A model generated the notes under the pieces. That model was not told where the DNA came from. It ran no database searches and worked only from the letters and a program-made list of their open reading frames with translations. Shown piece by piece: positions 18,031 to 29,985 of a DNA stretch of 64,000 nt. The stretch's first letter is position 1; each line of letters opens with the position of its first letter. The stretch covers positions 6,820,001 to 6,884,000 of the forward strand of contig OX637344.1 in the NCBI GenBank assembly GCA_951799405.1, in the 5' to 3' direction. Position numbers and translations under genes: made by a program. The stretch comes from Agapetus fuscipes. Taxonomy: Eukaryota > Arthropoda > Insecta > Trichoptera > Glossosomatidae.

Positions 18031-19374
18031 ATATATATATATAGCTATAAGCTAATCACTGCTTGTAAGAATGTATGTTATATGAAGCCCCAATATCACA
18101 TATCTTTGCAACTTAGATTATAGATTACATAGATTGTCGTAGGTTTGTCATGTTTTAATGCTTCTGAAAAATCTTCAACGTCCGTTAACACTTAACACCC
18201 AGGTCTCCCCTACAGTATTACACAACAGACGCAGTGACACAATATCATCACTCTATGGTTACTCCATGTCATTAATTGTCTCTGTGATTATGATTGTGGA
18301 CGTAACATGAAAGGAGGCCACTGGATCGCGGATAGTAATCTCTAGAAAGCCTGTCTCTCATCAGGGGTATTCATTAAGTAGACGCAATTAAAAATTAGTG
18401 AGCAGTAAGAGGTGGTTTTTAGTTGTGATACAAAGTGTAATATTGAAGATGATTGCTTATGGGAAACCTTCTCGTGACTTTATAAAAAATGTAACTAGTA
18501 CATAATTAGATTTCTTTCACATTTCAAGTATGAGATATGGAGATAAGCGTCAAATCATAAGATGCACATGTACGAATAGTGCAACTTCTTACCGCGTTGT
18601 CCCCAAAGGGGTCAAATGTCACACTTGTGCATTGGGTCCTTAGCAACCACAAACATTTTATTAGCGCGGTTGTTTGTTGCGAGGCCATTATGAATTGATG
18701 ATGTTAATACCTGTTTCTGACCACACAAAAATTGGTTGGCTCATCCAAAAGTTATACTTCTTCTTCTAGTGTTGTGTCAGGTTTGTCCGAATACAACGAT
18801 CACTTACGAGGATGTCTTCCTATCTCTCGCGGCTTACAACAGGTCTTCTGCTGTTCATACTCCGTTTAATCTCGTATGTTACGGAGTCATGAGATCTGCT
18901 TCCAGCCGACACCTTGTTTTTATTAAAATTGATTATATTGTTACGAAATTCATGATATTATTAGTAGTGTTTGGTTTGTCTGTGTTAGTTTATATTAAAT
19001 CTATGAAATCTCTAAAAAGGAATAGAAGATTTGGTAGGTACCTAATAAATAACTTGTATTTGTTCGACATTAATTAAGACGTGTTGATTCGAATATTCTG
19101 ATGAAATCTAGCAAAGTGGTTTTTAACGATTCTGAATTTTTCGAGAATGATCTTAATATTCTGTTTAAATTAGAACTAAGATCCCTTGGGAGAGCAGATA
19201 TAAATCAACCGTCGTACTGTTCACATGTAAAAAAAACTCTATCGCGATCAAAGATGAGAAAATAACCGCAGTTTTGACTGAAGAGAACCCACTAACAACA
19301 TAAGAATATTTTAATATTGAAGCTTCTTAATGACCGATTCTTAGACGTTTACTTTTCCCGAGGCGTGAGTGTTC
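18031..19374. other. Intergenic, no gene seen
   Basis: 18570-18625 holds a short SINE-B 3' piece (GTGCAACTTCTTACCGCG). A 113-codon frame at 18736-19077 begins at TTG, has hydrophobic stretches at both ends and no recognisable domain; I do not call it a gene. Confidence 0.4.
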
Positions 19375-19530
19375 TACATAGTGCCTAGTGTGCAGTTTAG
19401 CTCTGGCTGATCCCAGGCTGATCTCCATCACTTAGCAGTGTCTGCTGTGAGCGCGCCATTGCCTGCTGACCCCGTTCAGAGATGGCATCAGGTATCGCAC
19501 AGAGCGCCGCGCGGGATCGTAAAACGTCAA
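19375..19530. other. Locally GC-rich patch
   Basis: Contains CTGATCCCAGGCTGATCTCC and GAGCGCCGCGCGGGATCG. No open frame of note and no recognised repeat. A regulatory element or captured fragment is possible; no evidence either way. Confidence 0.25.
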
Positions 19531-19949
19531 ATCATCCTATTAGCATATCATCTGCCGGACATTGTTAAACTGTGAAGCTTATACACAATAACAAACGTTT
19601 CATTTTTTGACGTTGTATTTTTATGAGGTTTGCAACATATTTCCAATGATTAATTGCAGTTTTCATTCGTACAGTAATGAGGTCCGAAAGTTTGTTGCAA
19701 GAATTTTAAAACTTGAAGTTTTTAGAGGAAAATTGGCACACGTTATATTATAGAATCCTCAAAAACCAACAAAAATGTTTAAGTTAGGCTTAGCTAGAGC
19801 GATGACAGTGTTATGTCACAACTTTTTTGAAGTTTTGAAATGTGCAAATCTCATTTAAAAAATGAAGTCCTGTAGATGTTAAGTAGATAGAGTGCAAATG
19901 CTTTTAAGTCATAATTGAAGACATGTCTGTTCAGGAGGGGCTATGGTTC

Positions 19950-20040
19950 TGCAGTGCCCTTGCGGTGAACTCACAAAACGGCACTGAAAATATTGTCAAA
20001 TTATTAAATTATTATTATTACAGATGCTTACCTTCAAAAT
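19950..20040 (+). repeat. L2-like LINE 3'-tail fragment
   Basis: GTGCCCTTGCGGTGAACTC, ACAAAACGGCACTG and an AT tail match, with divergence, the 3' end of the LINE at 24756-26534 (GGGCCCTTGAGGTGTG). Confidence 0.45.
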
Positions 20041-20817
20041 CAGAGGGCTAGAGTTAGAAAAATACGGGGTATCTATACATTTAGAAATTTCTTTACTTTT
20101 TAAAATTCCAATGGTATTGTATTATTTGAATCGTCTGTGCGTAACGCCCTAATCATATTTCACTTAAAATATTTTTTGACGTGTAAAAATAATTTGTGGG
20201 CCCTTTTATATGCCTGAGCATATAGAGCAAAACAATACACTTACTTTAAAATTGAACATTCTTTTACTTAGTGCCTCATTTATAAATTCATAAATAAAAC
20301 ATGAAAAACTGTTTAGTGTTCAGTGGAGTCTTTGAGTGCCCATAATAAATAGTCATTTATGGTTAATAAGATTATTTTTTGTGGCGCCTACAGACACTTC
20401 ATTTTTTATTGATTTAACACTTCAAGTTCAAGACTCATCACTTTCCTAGCGAACTGCTTTCTCTTTCCTAGAATTAACAATCACTAAACATTTGAATTGC
20501 TTAAAGCAGAAGAATGAAAAACCATACCTTTGAACCTTAGATTACAGATTAGACATAACCTGGCTTTACATATATATAGAGGGGACTGAAGACTCTGGAG
20601 GAGGTGTTTAGAACAGACAAGGTCGAGAAACCTACTCTCGCGTGATAGTCAACGTCAGAGGGACCAGAATTTTTTGCTCAGCAGGTTAGGAAGAACGATA
20701 TATAAGAGTTTTGTATAAATCAATCACCACAGCTTTTGCGTTTATAAACTAGGTAAGGAAAGTAATAGTAACTGCAGGCGTACATCTTTATTAATTTTAC
20801 CAAGATATTTTACGGCA
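20041..20817. other. Intergenic, no gene seen
   Basis: AT-rich, no recognised family. Confidence 0.4.
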
Positions 20818-21100
20818 AACGCTTCGGACTCGCAATTTTAAGATTTTGGGTTCAAATCCTGACAGAGTTACAAAATATTAATTAAATTCTTCAATATTTT
20901 CTTCAATGTGTAAAAAAAACATCATCTGCTTTTACCAAAAACCGACCGCCAGATTTAGCCTTACAGCTACTGGGGCTTGCTTGAGAATTGGCACTTTCTA
21001 CAGTTACGACCAATCACACAGAGGGCTCTTGAGATGTAATTCACACAAAAACCGCGCTCAGAAAATAAATCATCTTAATATTTATTTATCAACGTTTTAT
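20818..21100 (+). repeat. SINE-A copy, tail type 1, diverged
   Basis: Head piece CTTCGGACTCGCAATTTT with box B-like GGGTTCAAATCC, then GCTTGAGAATTGGCAC and the type 1 tail GAGGGCTCTTGAGATGT, AAATAAATCATC. The middle is rearranged. Confidence 0.65.
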
Positions 21101-21239
21101 TCATGAGGGACATGTATTTTGTAGTGATAATTTTTCACCAAGTGAAATGGCACAAATTGATTTGAACGCCTCGACAAGCGGCAAACCCAGTGACCGATAT
21201 TTTCAAGCGAGTATCATAATAATATTATCTTTGCCTTTG

Positions 21240-21275
21240 GTGATGCTCTGATGATTATGATGATGATGATGATGG
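21240..21275. repeat. GAT microsatellite
   Basis: GATGATGATGATGATGG run with flanking imperfect units. Confidence 0.8.
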
Positions 21276-21725
21276 TGCGCTGAAAAGATCCGGTCTGTGA
21301 CCTTAACCGTGTAAATCTCATGCGGGTGGTGACCCCAAAATAAGGTCAACACCGATGATAGTGACCCCAAAATACGGTCGATGATAGTGACCTTAAAAAA
21401 GACTGCGGTTTTGTAAATTTGAATTTTACACATCATATTGCATCTAGGATTTCAATTTTTTAAATATATTTGTAAACGATTGGATCCCACGTATCGCCGT
21501 TCTTCAAGAGAACCCAACTGGAAGGAGACCCCCAGGAAGACCTCCGAAGAGATGGCGTGATAGCTGGTAGTCTGGATCACAGGAGGAAGTAGTGGCACAA
21601 TCAGACCCTTCGGATCTATGAAATGAAGAAGGCATTTATTTATCTAAAATTTTCACGCCAAAAAACTGACCATCGAACAACTGAGTTTTCGAACGAAAGA
21701 TTGTTTAAAGTAACTAGCTACTAAG
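21276..21725. other. Intergenic with LINE coding fragment
   Basis: About 21500-21615 on the plus strand reads GRPPGRPPKRWRDSW, the Arg/Pro-rich C-terminal signature of non-LTR retrotransposons. A related scrap is at 54800-54860. 21330-21400 holds a short tandem duplication of GTGACCCCAAAATA(C/A)GGTC. Confidence 0.4.
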
Positions 21726-22003
21726 GCATACATTAGGTGTTACTTCTTGCCGCGTTCTCTCCTTAGGGATTGCATGTAACAGGTAAGGGGATCGACGCCA
21801 ACTACTTCTGTTGAAGTGGAGGTTTGCCAGCTCTTGACGGGGCTGATACTCATTTCTTGAGAAGGCTGAGTAAACCTTGCGAGTATTTTTATTTTAGGTT
21901 TGAAATAAACACTGAAACGGGAAATCATTTCTGACACCCTCGCTCGGTGCGAACCCGAGCTCGCAGCATTGAATACAAGCACTCTCCCAACTGAGCTATC
22001 AAC
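21726..22003 (-). repeat. SINE-B copy, full length
   Basis: Complete from GTTACTTCTTGCCGCG to the head CTCTCCCAACTGAGCTATC (reverse of box A TAGCTCAGTTGG) with the reverse of box B (GTGCGAACCCGAGCTC). A good reference copy. Confidence 0.85.
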
Positions 22004-22454
22004 TGTCTTTTCTTTATTTTTATAAAAGCGTTTTTAAGAATATGCATAATTAATGTAATTTTATCAAATTCTTCTGTGAAAACAGACTAGAAAAGACAAT
22101 TATTGTTATTGTATAATATTATATTGCAAAAACAAGCTAAAAAAATACGCGCTGGACGCCTGTTAAGTTTATTTGTTTTTCTACTAAACGTTTGTCGTTT
22201 AGTGCCATTTAAAGAATGTCGAATTCTAGGCCAGAAGCATTAAGCAGTGTTGACTATCTTCATTAAGTAATGGTCAATAAAAAAGTAGGGAGTGAAAGAG
22301 TAAAGAAAATATTGTCAGTTAAAATATTTAACATAATAATGGATTCCCGTGATTGCATAGACTATGTATGAAAAATAATATTCTTATATTTAATATAAAC
22401 AAGGTGCGATGGACCTGTAATATAAATTTTTGTTCTTAAAAAAATACACAAAAT
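22004..22454. other. Intergenic, no gene seen
   Basis: AT-rich, nothing recognised. Confidence 0.4.
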
Positions 22455-22715
22455 CTTGGGAAACCTCCATTTCTACTGATATGGTTGGCGTAAGATCATT
22501 CCTCTTACCTGTAAAAATAGATGTGTTCACTCGCCTTTTCGGTGAGAATGCAACAAAATTTATCCTATATGTGTAGCTTTTTTTTGTGTTTTTCGCTTTT
22601 AACGTTTTCATTTTAGATGTTGTGATTAGGTTCTTGGTTATTGAAGTGTCAAGAAATAAGAACGCGGCAAGAAGTTACGCTGTATGTGTAGCTTAGTTGC
22701 GTTGCGTTATTAAAT
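22455..22715 (+). repeat. SINE-B 3' fragments
   Basis: CTTACCTGTAAAAATAGATG and CCTATATGTGTAGC at 22490-22580, then a second 3' end AACGCGGCAAGAAGTTACGC with TAGCTTAGTTGCGTTGCG at 22660-22710. Confidence 0.6.
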
Positions 22716-23064
22716 GATGAGAAAATGTTCGTATATATTATTAATTTCAAAAAATAATCCTAGATGGTCATCTTTACTTCCATACGACAAAATACAGCTT
22801 TCTAATACATGTATTGCACAAGAAATTTATTTTGAATCTTTCGTCATACTAATTTTGGTTATAAGGACAAGTTAAAGGCAGTCTCTACGTGTCAAAAAAA
22901 GACAAAAAAAAAAGAAGAAAAAAGATGAACGCACGTATAAGAGAAGACTTCTTGACAGCTGTCGTCCATGAACAATGGAAGTGACAAAAACAACTTCAAC
23001 ATTTCAAACAAGTGACCATTCTTTGTATGGAAGTTATACTGAATATACCAGTACTTTATGTTGT
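22716..23064. other. Intergenic, no gene seen
   Basis: AT-rich, nothing recognised. Confidence 0.4.
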
Positions 23065-23148
23065 AAATTGAACCATGGCGTTTTACTAGAGATGTATGGA
23101 AAGTAATCGGCTCACTAGAGGCGCTGATTTTTTTTTATACTTGGCGTA
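23065..23148. repeat. MITE-P copy, partial
   Basis: TTGAACCATGGCGTTTTACTAG, GGCTCACTAGAGGCGCTG and TATACTTGGCG; shortened relative to other copies. Confidence 0.5.
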
Positions 23149-23164
23149 TCACGACAAAATGTCC

Positions 23165-23485
23165 ATCGACAAAATGCGTTTCCGTTTTGCAGAATGGTAC
23201 AAAAGAATGTAATGAAAGATTTGGTAAAAATGAATAGGTATGCAGAGGGAGTGTGAAAGGCAAAAGAGGAAAAGGAAGACCGAAAAAAGTATGGCTTTAT
23301 CAGGTTGGTGAAATTGATAATTAATGGGATATACAGAGTGAATGTAAAATAAAAGAAAAGAGAAGGAATGAAGGCAAACAATTTCAAATAAAAAAATACT
23401 GGCAAGGTTTACTCAGCCTTCACAAGAAAAAAAAAATAACTTTCATGAGAGCTGGGACACCCCCTTTCGGGTGAATGACCCTTCA
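23165..23485 (+). pseudogene. LINE-D coding fragment and SINE-B scrap
   Basis: 23175-23400 reads with shifts as GKRGKGRPKKVW and WDIQSECK, the same C-terminal region as 34375-34645. 23403-23485 is a SINE-B piece (AGGTTTACTCAGCCTTCAC). Confidence 0.5.
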
Positions 23486-23499
23486 ACTATCTATAATCT

Positions 23500-23745
23500 A
23501 ATCTATAATATAAATTGTTAGGATGTATTCATATTCAAAGCTCATATCAAATGCATGCCCACAAACAATCACGTGTAAGTTCACGCTTACAAATGCTAAA
23601 TGTGTACCTACAAATTAAAATCCAAACCTCAAATTAACATAAACCCTGCAACTTTTGGCAACCTTCCCTGAAACAGGGTGACATGGGTAAAGTGAACCAT
23701 TTTGTTCAGTATAGGTGGTCAGCCGCATACCAGTCAAGGAATGTG
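23500..23745 (-). repeat. LINE-D 3'-end copy
   Basis: ATCTATAATCTAATCTATAA tail at the left, then AAATGCATGCCCACAAAC, GCTAAATGTGTACC and GTGGTCAGCCGCATACC at the right. Followed at 23746-23825 by a SINE-B 3' scrap (AAGTTCAAAACGCC). Confidence 0.8.
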
Positions 23746-23825
23746 AAATTAAAAAAGTTCAAAACGCCAAATGCGGTGAGAAGTTTCACTATATGCGCAG
23801 CTAAGTTGATTTTTTCTTGACTGAA

Positions 23826-24204
23826 ATTTGATGCGAACTTTTTTTTGAATAAAATTTGAGGTTCAATTTATTTTTGAATAAAACGCTTCAATAGTTGATT
23901 ACACAGTTTAGCATAAAAACAGCCATAAATTTCCTTCCGCGTAATGTAACAATATAATTCATGAATATTAATGAAGGCTCGTGTATAAAATAAAAAAGTG
24001 CTGCTAATCTAATAAAGGAAATTCTCGTCGATTTTATTGTGGAGCTTTTTTAAAATTACATTTTTTAATCAAACATGATGGAGTATGTGTTTCATCTTAC
24101 TTATTTTTTTCTTGAATTATGATAACATAGATGACGCATTGGTAACATAAATTCAAAGTAATTGATATCTCATATAACATCGCGATATCTTTTGAGTTTG
24201 TAAA
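23826..24204. other. Intergenic, no gene seen
   Basis: AT-rich, nothing recognised. Confidence 0.4.
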
Positions 24205-24755
24205 ACACCCATGCTGTTTCACTTTGCCAATGTCACCCCTGTGTCAGGGAAATGTCGGCAAAAGTTGCAGGCTTTATGTTCATTTGAGGTTTAGTTTTTA
24301 ATTTGTATGTAAATATCCGAAATTGCGAATGACAGGAATATCCAGAGTGATAATAAAAGGAGAGCTTGTATGGAGAAGGTTATGCCTCTGGAGGAAATGA
24401 AAGAAGTATGTAAGGACAGAAAGAAATGGCGGTTGATCTGTAATGTTGGCGGCTAGGGTTTATTAAATTGGAATTTGTTTTCTGTTTTAGTTTTGATGTC
24501 CATGCGAGCTATTATTTATTGATTTAAAAAAAAAATTGTCGTGTGTGTTCCTAGACTTATAGGTTGGTATGCGGCTGACCACTGATGCTGTAAAAATCGT
24601 TCACTTTGCCAATGTCACCCCTGTTTCAGGGAAAGACGGCAAGAGTTGCAGGGTGTATGTCCATTTGAGACTTGATTTTATCTTGTAGGTTCACTGCGGC
24701 ATGTGCAAGCTCGAACTTGTACGTGTCTGCTTGTGAGAATGTATTTAATGTGAAT
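24205..24755 (+). pseudogene. LINE-D: 3'-end piece, then coding end plus 3' end
   Basis: 24205-24310 is a partial 3' end. From 24325 the C-terminal coding scrap runs (TATCCAGAGTGATAATAAAAGG, then VMPLEEMKEVCKDRKKWRLIC in translation), ending near 24450. About 90 bases later the LINE-D 3' end begins at TTCCTAGACTTATAGGTTGG (24550) and runs to the L2-like insertion at about 24756. The coding-then-3'-end order is the same as at 34375-35000, which shows that the abundant repeat is the 3' untranslated end of this LINE. Confidence 0.7.
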
Positions 24756-24892
24756 CCTCTACCTACGTGGCTTGTGAAACTCTGTGCACATGATATTTCA
24801 CCCTTTTTAGTGCATCTCATCAACCAGTCAATGAGTAAAGGATACGTCCCAGGAAAACTCAATGTGCCCATGTCACTCCGATTCTGAAAAAA

Positions 24893-26275
24893 ATGCAGCT
24901 TGACCAAGATGTGTTAGCCAATTATAGGCCTATATCAAATTTATCTTTTGTGTCAAAACTTCTAGAACGAATTATTTCAGAAAGAGTGACAAATCATTTA
25001 GAAAATAATAAACTTATGCCCAGAATGCAGTCTGCATATCGGAAACACCACTCCACTGAATCGGCACTTATTCGTCTTATGTCAGACCTGATCTCCTCAA
25101 TAGAAGGTGGAAATGTTGCCTTGCTGGCAATGTTAGACATGAGCGCTGCCTTTGATACGGTGGATCACGGAACCTTATTACAAAGACTCAAAATTAACTT
25201 TGGTGTTAAAGGCAAAGTACTTGCATGGTTCGAGTCTTATTTACACGATAGAAAGCAAGCCATTAAATTTCAAGGCGAAATATCACCTGCACGCATTCTG
25301 AAATACGGAGTACCTCAAGGCTCCGTATTAGGCCCAATGCTTTTTATCTTATATACAAAAGATATTGAAAAGATAGTGAGCAGCTATGGGCTATCAATAC
25401 ATGCATACGCTGACGACTGTCAAGTATACGCTAGTTCCAAGCCTAATGACACTGAAGGGTTGAAATCTCGAATGGCTGCGTGCATTGGAAGGATACAGGA
25501 ATGGATGACTCTAAACAAGCTGATTCTAAACCCTCAGAAGACTGAAATTCTGTGGGCTGCCACATCAAAGCGTCAGAATCTCTTAGATTTGCACACACCT
25601 CTGACACTATCGGGAGGAGACTCTATCTACCCATCAAAAACTGTGGATCTGCTAGGAGTACGATTGGGCACAGACCTGACATTAAGTGAGCAGGTGGATA
25701 AAACATTAACAGCATCTTTCTTTGGACTGCGCCAAATTAAGGCAATTCGCAGATGTCTACCCCCTGATGCATTAAAAACCTTGGTCAATGCCTTTGTCCT
25801 GTCGCGGGTAGACTATTGTAGTGCGACTTACGCAGGACAAACAAAAAAGCAAAACAGTAGGCTTCAATCGGTCCTTAATTCGGCAGCAAGACTGATTTTC
25901 GGAACTGGAAAGTTCTGTCATATCACGCCAATACTAAGGAACCTGCATTGGTTGAAGTTTCCAGAGAGAGTAGCTTATAAAATATGCTACACTGTGTACA
26001 AGGCACTCAACGGGAAGGCTCCAACATACTTGGCTGAACTGCTATCCCAGCAGTCCAACAAGAGTGATCTGGTGCTAAGATCCTCTGTATCAGGAGGGAT
26101 AAGACTAAATGAGCCTCATCGTCCATACCGAACATGCTTCGGCGACCGAGCCTTCTACAATGGTGCACCTGCAGTGTGGAATGGACTTCCTCTGGATGTC
26201 AAAACCGCAAGCCCAGAGTCGACGTTCCGGAAAAAACTCAAGACCTACCTGTTCAGTGTATCATATCCCAATTAA
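24893..26275 (+). pseudogene. LINE reverse transcriptase (L2/CR1 group), frameshifted and truncated
   Basis: 460 codons of ORF2 from the reverse transcriptase fingers to the C terminus. Visible blocks: NYRPISNLSFVSKLLER (10-26), SAYRKHHSTESAL (47-59), LDMSAAFDTVDH (81-92) with the first catalytic Asp, PQGSVLGPMLF (141-151), YADD at 172-175, and the thumb (NPQKTEIL). The tail NEPHRPYRTCFGDRAF is typical of L2-group ORF2 ends. The upstream 45 or so residues are in another frame (24756-24887), with the shift near 24862. The endonuclease domain is missing through 5' truncation. The stretch 24893-26275 itself has no stop, so the copy is moderately young. It would copy its own RNA, and SINE RNAs with the same tail, at a nicked target. 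Confidence 0.9.
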
Positions 26276-26499
26276 TCCTACACTTTATTTAACTATTTTT
26301 ATGTTTATGTATTACTATACGAATATATTATTTACCTATAATGTAAGATTGTTATGTATGTGCATTCACATGTATACGAGTATGGACATACCCCATTATT
26401 TATATTATTCCCTTCATATCTTCTCATTCCTCATATATTTTATACCAAGGGCCCTTGAGGTGTGCTACACACAAAAACGGCGCTTCAAATAAATTATCC

Positions 26500-26503
<4 letters not shown>

Positions 26504-26534
<31 letters not shown>
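26504..26534. repeat. (TA)n tail
   Basis: An uninterrupted TA run forming the 3' end of the LINE. Confidence 0.9.
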
Positions 26535-26536
<2 letters not shown>

Positions 26537-26640
26537 GTAACATATCTTTGCAACTTAGATTAGATGTACACATGCAGTATTTGTAAGCGCAAACTTAAAC
26601 GTGTCTGTTGGTGAGTATGCATTTCATATGATTTTTTTTA
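26535..26640 (+). repeat. LINE-D 3'-end remainder and partial second copy
   Basis: ATATCTTTGCAACTTAGATTA closes the copy split by the LINE. Then CACATGCAGTATTTGTAAGC and CGTGTCTGTTGGTGAG start another partial copy. Confidence 0.7.
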
Positions 26641-28680
26641 ATTTAAAAAAAGCAAGCAAGTATGTTTTGTTATATTTTGTATCATTTTTAATTGCAATTT
26701 AAACGAGATGGGTCATCTATGTTTTCTTTAAGCCAGTTGGTTATAGGTTATAAATAATTAATGTAAGTCTAGCGCAAAAGGTTTTCTCAGTCTTCGGAAA
26801 GAGCTGTCTGTTAATGGTTTTATCGCACAGAGCGTGCGTGCATCCATATTGGCAGACTGCCGACATGTTCGCAATTATACAATATGCAAATGCACGTGAA
26901 ACGGAAAAGTGAGAGGTCTGAATATCAGACACGTGCACTCGATAGACGCAAATATATCTCCAAATTAATATAATCTGATGTTTGTCTTTCATCATCACCA
27001 TTGGCACGAGAACCCGAGATGGGCCTTGAACTCCACTTTTTTCCTCCAGTCTCATACCCCTACCGCACGGCATTCTACCACCACTTCATTCAACCACATT
27101 ACTCTTGGTCTTCTAACCTTATCCTGCGCCTCTTTGGATCCGTCATCACAACCATAATTTCCAGGCTATGATGGTCCATTTGCTGGATGTGAACCAGGCA
27201 ATGCAGTCTGCTTACTTGTATTGATTGGACCACAATATATTCCTGTTTTTTATGAAACGTACGTACGGCGAAGAATTTCCTTTCAAAGACTTTGAGAAAG
27301 CTTTGGTTACGAGTCGTCGTCCGAGTGCTTGTTTGGCTAATATGTCATTTGATTCAAAGATGACACTTCGATGACATTGTCTTAAGAATCACATTCTCCA
27401 TAATCCGAGCTAAGAAAAAAAACGTAAAACACGATAATGTGAAAGTTGCTTTGAAATTTTTTTAAAATCAATCTCCAGTTTATACAGTACGCATACAAAC
27501 ATTCCTCATGTGAAATTACCTCTGATGGGCATAAGATAAACAAGCACTAAGGGGACGAGTAGTCATGGTTTAAACTGTCTTATGAAGTTAAAGTACGTAC
27601 GATTGACTGACAATGTTCTCCATTTGATTTCTTCGGTCGTGTCTTTTTTTTTCTAACAGAACTCTTGGATATACTAAGCTGTTTGCCTTTGAATATAGAT
27701 AAATGTGTCTTAAAGAATGATTAAAATATAATTAAATCAAAGTTAAAAGCCTTTTGATTTTATTTAAGTAATGAGCGTCTTTTGCTATCACACACTTTCA
27801 TTCGAAAGTAAAACCAAAACACCGATCCTCCACTTATCTTAAAAGCACTTACTGTTACTTTACACAATTACTAGAACATTCTCTTTGTGAGCTAGCATAA
27901 TGCGAAATCCAGCTCACAGAAGACAATCCCTGCCATTCGGAGTGAGTGGTCAAGTGGCTTAATTGTGGTGGTTGATTGTAATGGCAATTAGAGTAATCAA
28001 TAATCAAAGTTGTTATTGATGTAAAGAATAAAGTTGATGTGGATGTAAAAGAATAATTATGTTGTGTGAGAATGAAAGTGGTCCAATTAAAGAAGGAGGC
28101 GATCGTGATGAATCAAAAATTGCTTTGATGTCAGTTCTTATAGGTATATGTCTATAGTTATATAAACGCTAAATTATTTTTTGGTCATGTTAGCAATTAA
28201 TAATTAAAGCTGCTGAGAGTACGCACTACACCTATCGTGTACGAATTTAGAGAGTGAGCATAAAGGATCTAGATAAGCAAAATTGGATTCTAGTCTTTCT
28301 CTAGCACTAGTATTAAAAGCAAGTGTTGTCTGATCAAATTCAAAGATTTCAACAATCAATTTATTGACAAGTGATATACAGGTATAATAGTTTAACTAAG
28401 CTTTATGGGGATCAAATATGTACTAAAATAAATAAAATCTCAAAAGCCTTTTATTTTCTTGAAGCATTGAAGAACACGAAATCGTAACATTATGAAATTC
28501 AGTAACGCAGTACGAAGTAAACGTAATGAGAAAAAGCTTTAAAATTTTCCAAAAATACTTCTTAACCGCAAATGTTGGGAGCTTTTTCGTGCTGCCCGAA
28601 TGGATAGACTTTCTATGAAGTGGTCGTACGACATCGGACTGATGTGATTCTAAACTTAGGTCCAGTATTTTCAAATTAAG
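26641..28680. other. Intergenic, no gene seen
   Basis: About two kilobases with no recognised gene. 27000-27240 is slightly GC-richer (CATGGGCCTTGAACTCC-like text, CTTGGTCTTCTAACC) and may be an old antisense LINE piece, which I cannot confirm. Frames at 26741-27073 and 28423-28674 (minus) show no motif. Confidence 0.4.
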
Positions 28681-29204
28681 CAGATGTGACTTTCAACTGA
28701 TAAAAAAAACTACCCACACGATTGACATAAGTGCGTCCTTTTCATTTAATGTCGCTATGCTAACGTTGAAAATATTGGGCGTTTCAGAAGATAAAGAAGT
28801 GTTTTTATTTGCTAAAAAGAAAGAATTGAAAATTGATTACACATTTTCAATGACGATTTATAATGATCCAATTATTTAAAGAGAACGTTTCATATCTTTA
28901 TACGATAAGAATTAAATTAATTAAGTCAGTTATTTTTTAAGTGGTATGTTTAATTAATAATTATAATTAAAATAATTGATTGTGATTCAAGCTCACTGAT
29001 ATTTAAGAACACTATCATTAATCATTAATTAATTTTTGATTTTCAATCAATCAAGATTCATTACTAGATTAATTGACTTTTTATAATTATTGATGACCAA
29101 TTTTAATTTTTATTTTTGATTAAATACAAAAGTCTCCGTTAAATATTTGTTAATGATAAAGTTGCACTATTTTTTGTATTTATCAAGCTTTTAATAATGT
29201 TCCT
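28681..29204. other. Very AT-rich stretch
   Basis: Dominated by TTAATTAAT-type repeats near 28915-29110 without a clear period. No gene. Confidence 0.5.
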
Positions 29205-29390
29205 TGGCTAATAGGTTTGTATGAGGCTGACTCCCAAGCTGAAAACACTTCCCATTTGCCAATGCATCCCAGGGGTCAGGGAAGGGCGGCAGGAGTTGCA
29301 AGGTTTATGTTTATTTGAGGTTTGTTTTTTATTGTTAGTGCACATACAGCATGCGTAACCGCGAACTTACCCGTGTCTGCCCACTCTTTA
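29205..29390 (+). repeat. LINE-D 3'-end copy
   Basis: TCCTTGGCTAATAGGTTTG, GGTCAGGGAAGGGCGGCAGG and CGCGAACTTACCCGTGTCTG; ends before the usual CTTTGCAACTT. Confidence 0.8.
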
Positions 29391-29616
29391 ATCTGTTAAA
29401 TTTCATACGGCTAGTCTCGTATTGAGCCCCCCGCATAAAATATTATTATAAGTATCATTCATCACAATTACAATTATGCCCACAGATTGCATGCATTTCA
29501 CCATTAAAAAGGGTAATTATATTCCACTTAAAAGCCGATTGCATCACTTGCATATTAATACAATAAAACAGTCATTTGTAACAGAATAGTAATGAAAAAT
29601 GACCGTCCTGAACCTC
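29391..29616. other. Intergenic, no gene seen
   Basis: No recognised sequence. Confidence 0.4.
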
Positions 29617-29755
29617 TCAAGTATTAAACTCAACCATGGCGCTTAACAACAAATTAATGGGAGTTAACACACACACTAGAAGCGTTGTTTTGGTTTGTAT
29701 ATGTTTTTTTATTAACGCTATGGTTGAGTTTAAATGTGAAGTTTTATACTTGGGT
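29617..29755. repeat. MITE-P, reference copy
   Basis: 139 bp. Left end TCAAGTATTAAACTCAACC(ATGGCGC), right end (AACGCTA)TGGTTGAGTTTAAATG ... TTTTATACTTGGG: the two ends are inverted repeats of about 30 bases. The middle has CACTAGAAGCGTTGTTTTGG. Too short to encode anything; moved, if at all, by a transposase elsewhere. At least a dozen relatives lie in the window, some with the variant terminus GAGTATACAAC. Confidence 0.75.
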
Positions 29756-29830
29756 GGTTGTTGCGGAAGTACAAGGAAGGAAATGATGAATGATGTTGGC
29801 TTGCCATAATAATCGTAATGGTAATATTAG

Positions 29831-29985
29831 GTGTACTACACCCAGAGTATAAAACATAACGTGTACTCACGTCGATCGCGTAAATAGAAAAGGTGTGGAA
29901 GCCACAACAGAACTCCTAGTGAGTTATTAATTTTCATACATTTTTTCGATTTACATGTTTTATACTTGATGTACTGTTGTAAAGG
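29831..29985. repeat. MITE-P copy, variant
   Basis: CCCAGAGTATAAAACATAACG at the left, CATGTTTTATACTTGATG at the right, with GATCGCGTAAATAGAAAAGG and TTTTTCGATTTACATG as inner inverted blocks. Confidence 0.7.

Larger units (their letters stand above)
24756..26534 (+). mobile_element. L2/CR1-group LINE, 5'-truncated
   Basis: Begins within the coding region just before PLPTWLVK and ends in a (TA)n tail at about 26504-26534. It is inserted in a LINE-D copy that resumes at 26535 with ATGTAACATATCTTTGCAAC. The 3' end GGGCCCTTGAGGTGTG ... ACAAAAACGGCGCTTC is shared with the type 1 tail of SINE-A. No convincing target duplication. Confidence 0.85.

Noticed and set aside
18736..19077. 113-codon frame with a signal-peptide-like start
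   Set aside because: Begins at TTG, no homologous domain recognised, and hydrophobicity is common in AT-rich random frames.
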